Of a DNA stretch of 64,000 nucleotides, positions 58,058 to 64,000 are shown in pieces. The translations under genes were made by a program, and so were the position numbers. Position 1 is the first letter of the stretch. Each line of letters opens with the position of its first letter. Under the pieces are notes generated by a model, which worked only from the letters and a program-made list of their open reading frames with translations, was not told the origin of the DNA and did not search any database. This DNA is from a virus, in IMG/VR virus record IMGVR_UViG_3300031463_000006, positions 1 through 64,000 of that record; one strand, 5' to 3'.

Positions 58058-58633
58058 CTACACGTTGCGTTTTCTCATCCTCGGCAACAACGCACTCGGA
58101 TCGATTGCAAGCAATGCCGTTGCTGCAACAATCGAAACACGTTCGCTCGAACCTGCAACGCAAAGATCCTGCGCAAACAAGAATCGTGGCATAATCAACG
58201 AACAGATCCACGACGTTACTTTGGCGTCGGGCAACACAACACGCCAAAGCTCATTATTCCGACGAAGCCACAACATCGGCATCGCTTTCTGTTCCTCAGC
58301 CGCACGACACGTCTGCGCCCACCATGCCCAAACCGGGCTTGGCTTGCTCGCGAGAACGCGATCCCAACTGAACTGCTCGCGCCGCTTTATCTCCACGCAA
58401 AAAGGAAACTTCGCGGCCGTCGTCATAACATCGCCACTCGCACGAAACTCCGCGCGCACCTGCTTCGTGCTCCAACCGCCGCTCGACGGTGTACGAACAA
58501 ACTGGCAATCAGGTTCGAGTCGTCGCCACCATTGCGTCAACATAGCGGCAACCGCACGCTCGCTGTTTGCGCCCTTGCGACGGCTTCGACGACCGATTGC
58601 AGACGAATCTCGAGGTTGTTCCACACGACCCAT
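58058..58633 (-). CDS. RecB-like PD-(D/E)xK nuclease (Holliday-junction resolvase type)
   Basis: 191 residues. RRKGANSERAVAAMLTQWWR is the N-terminal helix, FVRTPSSGGWSTK the loop, and SGDVMTTAAKFPFCVEIKR holds Asp and the ExK of the active site; RREQFSW follows. This is the pattern of Hjc/RecB-like single-domain nucleases. It could resolve branched DNA in replication or packaging, near SbcCD and RecA genes, or act with the csf complex. Confidence 0.7.
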   Translation of the reverse strand: MGRVEQPRDSSAIGRRSRRKGANSERAVAAMLTQWWRRLEPDCQFVRTPSSGGWSTKQVRAEFRASGDVMTTAAKFPFCVEIKRREQFSWDRVLASKPSPVWAWWAQTCRAAEEQKAMPMLWLRRNNELWRVVLPDAKVTSWICSLIMPRFLFAQDLCVAGSSERVSIVAATALLAIDPSALLPRMRKRNV

Positions 58634-58636
58634 TGC

Positions 58637-59392
58637 TTACCCTCGCCCAGGAAACAAAGGCAGTTGACCGGCCCGCAATGCTGCAAGCGTCATGTTGTTC
58701 TCGGTCGCAATACATCGCTCACGCGCAATGTTTGCCCATCGCGGTTCCTTCTCGATCAAAATACATCGCCGTCCTTGCTGCACGGCCGCAACGCCAGTAG
58801 TACCAGCCCCAGCGAAAGGATCGAGCACAACTTCGTCGGGGTCGGTAAACAATGAGATCAACTCGAGCATCAACGAAACCGGTTTCTGTGTCTCGTGCTC
58901 GCGACACTCGGCGGCGTGCTTGCTATGAATGAACACGCCCGCGCGCCCGCCACCATTCCACCTCGACTTGCCGCGAGCATGACAACAAACAATCGATTCA
59001 TATCCCATTGCAGGGCGGTCACCACTGAATTGTGGCGTCGGATCTGGCTTTACCCAAATCGCAGTGCGTCGATACGACATCGACGATAACACTTCTCGCC
59101 ACAACATTGCGGCTTCAACTTGACAGAAAACAAGCGCCCAACGCCGTGTCAATCTTGCGATTTGAAGCCCAAACAATGATCGCATTTCTTGCGTCATCGG
59201 TTCGAACGCAAGGCTCTCGTTCTCGTTGCCAAGTTTCGTTCGCTGCTTGGTATGCGCTTCAACTTCGTATGGCGGATCTGTGATTACGTGGTCAACGCAA
59301 GTAGCAGGCAATGCCGGCAAAATGCTCGCGCTATCGCCGGTAATAACGGTCCAACGCGCGCGGCCCTCGAGCACTGCTAGTGCGTCATCCAT
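58637..59392 (-). CDS. DNA (N4/N6) methyltransferase with C-terminal QLPLF
   Basis: 251 residues from the ATG at 59392, overlapping the SbcC-like stop by 8 bases. Motif IV VITDPPYEV, motif I VVLDPFAGAGTTGVAAVQ and the TQKP block (HETQKPVSLMLELIS) are all present and intact, in beta-class order. It should be active on adenine or cytosine N. The end, AGQLPLFPGRG, carries a QLxLF peptide like sliding-clamp binders, which may couple it to replication. Confidence 0.85.
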   Translation of the reverse strand: MDDALAVLEGRARWTVITGDSASILPALPATCVDHVITDPPYEVEAHTKQRTKLGNENESLAFEPMTQEMRSLFGLQIARLTRRWALVFCQVEAAMLWREVLSSMSYRRTAIWVKPDPTPQFSGDRPAMGYESIVCCHARGKSRWNGGGRAGVFIHSKHAAECREHETQKPVSLMLELISLFTDPDEVVLDPFAGAGTTGVAAVQQGRRCILIEKEPRWANIARERCIATENNMTLAALRAGQLPLFPGRG

Positions 59393-61352
59393 TAGACACA
59401 CCGATCGTAGAACCAGAATCCCCCGCCTGCACAACCAAACATGCGGGAAGACCATCAAGCACATCGCGATCGTGCGCCACGACAAATGCTTGCTCGAACC
59501 CGTGTCGACCGCGCAGCATGCTTACAAGATGCGTCGCGAAAGCACGTCGGTTGGCTTCGTCGAGGGCGCCAAACGGCTCGTCGATGAGCGCAACCGACCA
59601 GCTAACATCCCGATTGCGCCGCAACCACGATGCCGCCGAAAGCTGAAGCGCCGCGCCTGCAAGATCCTCCGCGGCCCCGCTACGATCGCTTAGCTCGACG
59701 TCGAGCCGGTCCATAACCTTTGGGCCACGCTCAGCTCCACAACGGGGGCATTGCTTGACACGTGTCGACGGGGGAAACGGAGCCCCACACTCACCGCACC
59801 ATGCGGCAAGGCCAACGCCTTCTCGGCCCCATAGCACACGGACCTCGAGCGCAATGCCGGCTTCCCGAAGCACCTCGTTCGCGCCGGCTTCGATCTCGCC
59901 AAGGGCAGTCTCGGCAATGCGTCGCTGTGCACCCTGCCGACCAAAGATGCGCAACGCTGCACGTGCAACTCGTTCCTCGTCGGCAATGGTCGCAAGCTGC
60001 GTAACTACTTCAGCAAGCTCGGCATGCAATTGAGTCATCAGTTCAATTGCATGCTGCACTTGTTCAACTTTGGCCTCGGCTACCGCAAGCTCGCGTTGCG
60101 CCGCTTGGGCAGAATCTCGCAGCGCATTAACTTCCGAAGCTTTGATTTGCGGCGCATGTTTGGCAACTTCAACCGCCGATTTGAGTGCGCTAGCTTGTTG
60201 ACGCAATGAATCTCGCTGCGCCACAAGCCGCACCAATCGATCACGATTACTTGCAGCACTTTCTACGTCTAGTCGCGCGGCGGCTTCTGCGCGGCAAGCC
60301 TCGTCGTATTGCACTGCGGCGTCATCGTGCAGTTGCCGATTCCGATCCATCGCCGCATTGATCTGATGCGCCGCAGGACAGGCAATACCTGCAACGGGGC
60401 AACGACCATCAAACTCACCACGCGCCAAAGAGCGTTTTTGTTTCAGATTCTCAGCCGCTTGCACTACAGCCGCACGCAATTGCATCAACTGTTCGCGCGC
60501 TTCCTTTTCTTTCGCGTCGGTGCCGGATAGCTCAGCGATTTGACGATTCAATTCCTTTCCTTTGGCAACAATACGATCAAACTCGGCTGCTTGTTCTATC
60601 GTGCGCCGAATTTCTTCTTGTTGCGCAAGCATAGCTTGCGCCTCATCGACCTTCACTTTCGCGGCTTCTACGTCTCGACGCGCTTGTTCGTAACTTGCTT
60701 CGAGATGTTTCTTCAATTCATCGTCATCGACAGAAACTGCACCATACTCTGAAGCCAATCGTTGCAATTGCGCTTCCAACGCCGTGCGTTTTGTTCGCAG
60801 ATCCGAAGCCTTTATCGAAAGCGTCGATAGCTTCCCGCGCACGTTCTCTTCACACCGCTGCAACGGCGCCAACCCAAACCAGCCAGACATCAGGTCGAAC
60901 CGTTCCGACGGCCGTGCAAGCACAAGACGCGCAAGCTGCTTCTGTCCGAACCAGCACGTTACCTCGAAATCGTCTTTGTCGAATCCAACAACTCGATTCA
61001 AGAGATCCTGCGCATCATCGCCAACCGAGAACCCGCCCGGCCCTTCAACCGTCAACTGCGTCACACGGCCGCGCTTGCGTTCGCGACGAATAATCCAACC
61101 ATTATCCGTCACCAACTCAACAAATCCACTCTCTTTGTCGCGCGTAATCCAACCATCTTCGCGTGCGGCTCGATGCACTCCAAACAACGCGAATCGTATC
61201 GCTTCAACGAATGACGTCTTCCCAGACCAGTTTGAACGCCGCTTATCATCGGCGTATTGCCCCACGATGCCGTAAATCGTTCCGTCCAACGATATCGAAT
61301 GCTCGCCGGCATAACGAAGCCAATTCAGCAATCGAATTCGCTCAAGGCGCAT
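59385..61352 (-). CDS. SbcC/Rad50-like SMC-family ATPase
   Basis: 655 residues. N-terminal MRLERIRLLNWLRYAGEH and a Walker A region ending SNWSGKTSFVEAIRFALFG; the usual loop is stretched between Gly and GKT (GQYADDKRRSNWSGKT). A long coiled coil (about 180-500) has a hook CPVAGIAC near 318-325. A second zinc ribbon (WCGECGAPFPPS, QCPRCG) lies near 550. The C-terminal lobe has ALQLSAASWL and Walker B WSVALIDEPFGALDEAN. It pairs with the SbcD-like nuclease to process DNA ends in replication or recombination. Confidence 0.85.
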   Translation of the reverse strand: MRLERIRLLNWLRYAGEHSISLDGTIYGIVGQYADDKRRSNWSGKTSFVEAIRFALFGVHRAAREDGWITRDKESGFVELVTDNGWIIRRERKRGRVTQLTVEGPGGFSVGDDAQDLLNRVVGFDKDDFEVTCWFGQKQLARLVLARPSERFDLMSGWFGLAPLQRCEENVRGKLSTLSIKASDLRTKRTALEAQLQRLASEYGAVSVDDDELKKHLEASYEQARRDVEAAKVKVDEAQAMLAQQEEIRRTIEQAAEFDRIVAKGKELNRQIAELSGTDAKEKEAREQLMQLRAAVVQAAENLKQKRSLARGEFDGRCPVAGIACPAAHQINAAMDRNRQLHDDAAVQYDEACRAEAAARLDVESAASNRDRLVRLVAQRDSLRQQASALKSAVEVAKHAPQIKASEVNALRDSAQAAQRELAVAEAKVEQVQHAIELMTQLHAELAEVVTQLATIADEERVARAALRIFGRQGAQRRIAETALGEIEAGANEVLREAGIALEVRVLWGREGVGLAAWCGECGAPFPPSTRVKQCPRCGAERGPKVMDRLDVELSDRSGAAEDLAGAALQLSAASWLRRNRDVSWSVALIDEPFGALDEANRRAFATHLVSMLRGRHGFEQAFVVAHDRDVLDGLPACLVVQAGDSGSTIGVSNG

Positions 61353-61629
61353 GTGACGCCCCCTTCAATCCTTCTCTCACGGCACTTGCGTCAACAACCG
61401 GCATCAACTGACGACCGGCCCATGCTCCAGTAATTAGCTTCTCATACATGCGAACAACCCGATTGCTTGCAGCTTCGAATGCCTGCTTTGCTTGAAAATC
61501 ATCGAGATTTTCCCGCACAAGCAATCCGCAATGTTCGCAAACATGCGCGCGCACATCCATATCATCCGCCAATTCATCAAGCAATGCAATTGCTTGTTTC
61601 ATCTTCTCGGCCAATTCGATCGGTGTCAT
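61342..61629 (-). CDS. Small protein with CxxC motif
   Basis: 95 residues: MTPIELAEKMKQAIALLDEL, then HVCEHCGLLVRENLDDF and a helix (FEAASNRVVRMYEKLI). It is coupled on both sides (TAATG and an overlap with SbcC). No family recognised; a zinc-binding helper for the SbcCD pair is possible. Confidence 0.5.
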   Translation of the reverse strand: MTPIELAEKMKQAIALLDELADDMDVRAHVCEHCGLLVRENLDDFQAKQAFEAASNRVVRMYEKLITGAWAGRQLMPVVDASAVREGLKGASHAP

Positions 61630-62066
61630 TACAACCCCTCTTCATCCATAACGGAGGCAACCATTGCAACCAAAGCTGCAAGATCCGCAGGATTCGGCAT
61701 TCGCGCTTCCGACGCCAACTGCGTTACCACGTCACGCGGCGTCAACCGACCTTCTTTCGTGTCGACCGATGCGGCCGTAACTACGGCCGGAGCCAATACG
61801 GGCGGCACAACTCGCACCGCAACCGCATGCCCTCGCAGCGATGCAACAACGGCGTCTGTCCACTCGGCGGGCGTGCCTGGAGGCGGCCGCAATCGCACGA
61901 TCTTTCCCTCGCAATCATGCTCAGGCAACGGTTCCTTACTAGTCCACACTGGATGATCTTCCGCAATTGTGATAAGCTCGCGCGCACGATGTTCAACAAT
62001 ATGCACACAAAACAGTTCTTTGCTTTCTGGTTGCACGCCAGTAGCTCTACTTCTACGAGGCATCAT
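61629..62066 (-). CDS. Protein of unknown function
   Basis: 145 residues. A basic start (MMPRRSRATGVQPESKELF), a middle with VRLRPPPGTPAEWTDAVV and a helical end (AALVAMVASVMDEEGL). It overlaps the SbcD-like gene by 14 bases. No family recognised. Confidence 0.45.
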   Translation of the reverse strand: MMPRRSRATGVQPESKELFCVHIVEHRARELITIAEDHPVWTSKEPLPEHDCEGKIVRLRPPPGTPAEWTDAVVASLRGHAVAVRVVPPVLAPAVVTAASVDTKEGRLTPRDVVTQLASEARMPNPADLAALVAMVASVMDEEGL

Positions 62067-62793
62067 TCACCTCCACAATCACAACACCTGGCGTATTCTC
62101 TTCTTCACCGAACGTAAGGCGCTCGAGGCTTCCAGGAATAATCAACCCGCCACCATAAACGCCACGACCTTCAACAACCCGTCGATGATAATGACCATTG
62201 AGCATGAGAACCTTATCGCCCCATAGTTGCGCAGCATCATTGACGGGGAATCGCATATCTCGCCCACGCGGCATATCGATCGTTTCACTTCCGGGCGCCA
62301 ACTCTGGAATCATCAAATGACCAGCTAGCACAACGGTAAGATTCTTTTCGTCACGATCCGACTTGCCGACACTTCGCACAAACTCGGCGGCGTCATAGTC
62401 ACGAACGCGAGGCACAAAGGGCAAGAACACAAATCGCACACTGCCACTGTCAGCAACAAATGGCGTGTCGTGCACAATCGCGCCAGACGCGGCAAGAGGC
62501 GTGAGCGTGCTAGTCCCCGAACCATCTTCGATGACGTCGTGGTTACCAGTCAACCAAATCGAAACGATGTTTGCACGCTGCAATCGTCGTTCGATCTCAA
62601 TTGCCTTTGCAATACAACGCGGCGCTCGATTTGCGCTGGGGTCGCACAAATCACCTAGGAACATGTACATGTCGCAACCTTGCGAGATCGCAAGCTCAAC
62701 TGTGCGATCTGCCGCCGCGCTAATATCGTCAAAGCGCTCGTATCCGGCCGTGCTCGCATCCAAGTGCCAATCGCTCGTTACCAGTATTCGCAT
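62053..62793 (-). CDS. SbcD/Mre11-like metallophosphoesterase nuclease
   Basis: 246 residues from the ATG at 62793; an earlier ATG at 62814 is possible. All calcineurin-like motifs are present: SDWHLD, FLGDLCD, WLTGNHD, LAGHL and NGHYHR. With the SbcC-like ATPase it should form an end-processing nuclease used in recombination-dependent replication or to open hairpins. Confidence 0.85.
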   Translation of the reverse strand: MRILVTSDWHLDASTAGYERFDDISAAADRTVELAISQGCDMYMFLGDLCDPSANRAPRCIAKAIEIERRLQRANIVSIWLTGNHDVIEDGSGTSTLTPLAASGAIVHDTPFVADSGSVRFVFLPFVPRVRDYDAAEFVRSVGKSDRDEKNLTVVLAGHLMIPELAPGSETIDMPRGRDMRFPVNDAAQLWGDKVLMLNGHYHRRVVEGRGVYGGGLIIPGSLERLTFGEEENTPGVVIVEVNDAS

Positions 62794-62828
62794 AGTACAA
62801 TTGCCTTTATGCAACGGATTCGAACGCG

Positions 62829-64000
62829 CTAACCTTCGAACGTATTGTCGGCTTCGACCGTATTGACGGGTTCCTCGGCACCTGGCATTTCTTCTTCGGC
62901 GGCAGCTTCGGTGCTACTTTCTCCGGCAGGATCGCTTTGCGCTTGTAAGAAACTGTCGCGCACTGCGGCTTCAACGTCGTCAACGAGTCCCTGCCGCAAT
63001 TCGGCCAGGCACTTCGCCTCGCCCTGCCATCGATGCCGCTCAAACTTCAGCCAAGCGCCCGCGCTTTCTATGATACCAAGCTCTTTCGCTAGCTCCAACA
63101 CATCACGCGCACGATCGAAGCCAACGAATCCCTCGGCGCCGTTTCCGGTATGAAAGAAAGCATCCGCATGCTTGTCATCTTTACCGCCGATTTTGGTTTT
63201 CCAAATACGAGCACGATGCCGCTCGCCAACAATCGAAGCACTTGGCCCATCGCCAACACGAATCCAACTATCGCGCGTTATACGCACGACAAGTGACGCA
63301 TCATAAATCAGCGACTTGCTACCTTGTACGCGCCAAGCCATGTCGTATTTCATATCGTTTGCATCGGCCAACGGATCATCGGCTTCGCGCGCAACAATAA
63401 CAAGCGCAGTATGAGTGCTAGCAAGAAGCGGCACAAGCTCGTCGAGCCATTGCGACTGCAACGCCGCCTTGTACATCGCAGCCCGGCCACCCATTCCATC
63501 AACCGAGCCACGCTTGCCTTGCGCGCCTTCTTTCGCAATTTTTTCGAGCAAGCGATCTGGAACTAACTTGCGAATCGAATCAATCCCAAGCAACGCCGTT
63601 GTTGCAGGATCAAGATTGCCCTTTTCGCGCGCTTCGGCAATCAATTCGACGAACTCTCGCACAGCATCAACAGTTTGCTCGAACGACGACGGGCGCAACG
63701 CAACAAAGCCGGGATGACTTGCAAAGCGTCCCATCAACTCACCAAGCCACGGCGAAGGCGTCGTGTACTCGGCATCGACAAAGCCGTAAAAATGTGATTG
63801 CTCCAAGAACGAAAGCCCGAGCCCGTGCAAGAACTCGGTCTTCCCGTGATTCGAAGGACCATGCACCGTCGCAATTCGCTCGATCGGCCACCCGCCAACC
63901 CGTGTCGCAAAGTCAACCTGCACGAAGCGCGTCGGCACCGCGCGCACCCGCGTTAGCACTTCGGGCGCCGGTCGCCATGCCGCAAATCGCTCGGCAACCG
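62829..64000 (-). CDS. RecA-like recombinase (partial, N-terminus beyond the right edge)
   Basis: The frame is open to the right edge; a GTG at 63959 is possible, but codons before it (ERFAAWRPAPEVLTRV) look like real protein, so the start is probably outside. About 390 residues are visible. Walker A VHGPSNHGKTEFLHGL, Walker B ALLGIDSIRKL, and GGRAAMYKAALQSQWLDELV with TALVIVARE follow the RecA/UvsX core order. The C-terminus is acidic (SSTEAAAEEEMPGAEEPVN). Strand exchange in phage recombination and replication is the expected role. Confidence 0.85.
   Translation of the reverse strand, partial: VAERFAAWRPAPEVLTRVRAVPTRFVQVDFATRVGGWPIERIATVHGPSNHGKTEFLHGLGLSFLEQSHFYGFVDAEYTTPSPWLGELMGRFASHPGFVALRPSSFEQTVDAVREFVELIAEAREKGNLDPATTALLGIDSIRKLVPDRLLEKIAKEGAQGKRGSVDGMGGRAAMYKAALQSQWLDELVPLLASTHTALVIVAREADDPLADANDMKYDMAWRVQGSKSLIYDASLVVRITRDSWIRVGDGPSASIVGERHRARIWKTKIGGKDDKHADAFFHTGNGAEGFVGFDRARDVLELAKELGIIESAGAWLKFERHRWQGEAKCLAELRQGLVDDVEAAVRDSFLQAQSDPAGESSTEAAAEEEMPGAEEPVNTVEADNTFEG

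Noticed and set aside
52698-58633. A CysH-like or DinG-like gene for the type IV module
   Set aside because: No SGGKDS-type or helicase motifs are present in any protein of the region; the nearest unassigned gene (57602-58027) shows neither.
1-64000. tRNA or rRNA genes
   Set aside because: No cloverleaf with a recognisable T-loop or any rRNA-like stretch was found by eye; short tRNAs could still be missed.

Overview
The window looks like about 64 kb of a contractile-tailed (myovirus-type) double-stranded DNA phage genome, or a prophage of one. The evidence is a nearly complete, densely packed set of virion genes: baseplate, hub/spike, LysM tail protein, tape measure, frameshifted tail-assembly chaperones, tube, sheath, completion proteins, major capsid, scaffold, MuF, portal and both terminase subunits. 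Almost every gene lies on the minus strand. Many neighbours overlap by 1-4 bases at TGATG, TAATG or ATGA junctions, so most of the window reads as a few long translationally coupled operons. The host cannot be named from the sequence. Both edges cut through genes (a J-like baseplate gene on the left, a RecA-like recombinase on the right). I saw no rRNA gene, no convincing tRNA and no CRISPR array.

Layout on the minus strand, from left to right. 0-20 kb: baseplate and tail genes, neck/completion proteins, and a type IB topoisomerase placed among the structural genes. 20-33.9 kb: a C39-like cysteine peptidase, major capsid, scaffold, a NlpC/CHAP-like protein, a RelA/SpoT-dual-specificity-phosphatase fusion, MuF, portal and surface/fibre-like proteins. 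33.9-36.7 kb: large terminase carrying an intein. 36.7-38.1 kb: the only clear plus-strand gene, a ParB-DNA methyltransferase fusion. 38.1-40.9 kb: a serine recombinase, then a cassette of two gamma-glutamylcyclotransferase-like proteins plus an amidoligase. 40.9-42.2 kb: a repeat-rich non-coding region that may be a replication origin or another cis-acting site. 42.2-52.7 kb: an Nmad1/DUF1599-like protein, small terminase, many small accessory genes, a DUF1874 (viral ring-nuclease family) protein, a PcfJ-like protein and a candidate endolysin.

The most striking region is 52.7-64 kb. One coupled operon reads, in the direction of transcription: RecA-like recombinase, SbcD-like nuclease, two small genes, SbcC-like ATPase, DNA methyltransferase, RecB-like nuclease, a small gene, csf1, a cas11-like small subunit, csf2, csf3, a second small DNA methyltransferase and a radical-SAM enzyme. 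This is a type IV CRISPR-Cas effector module without an array, DinG or CysH in view, embedded in a phage recombination/modification operon. Csf1 and one methyltransferase both carry C-terminal QLxLF peptides like those that bind the bacterial sliding clamp.

Working model (inference): the left half builds the virion and loads it with accessory enzymes, several of which share a short 'WAR...GG' peptide. The right half replicates, repairs, modifies and defends phage DNA. The middle supplies packaging functions, possible gamma-glutamyl chemistry and a candidate origin. Functions are assigned from motifs recognised by eye; no database search was run.
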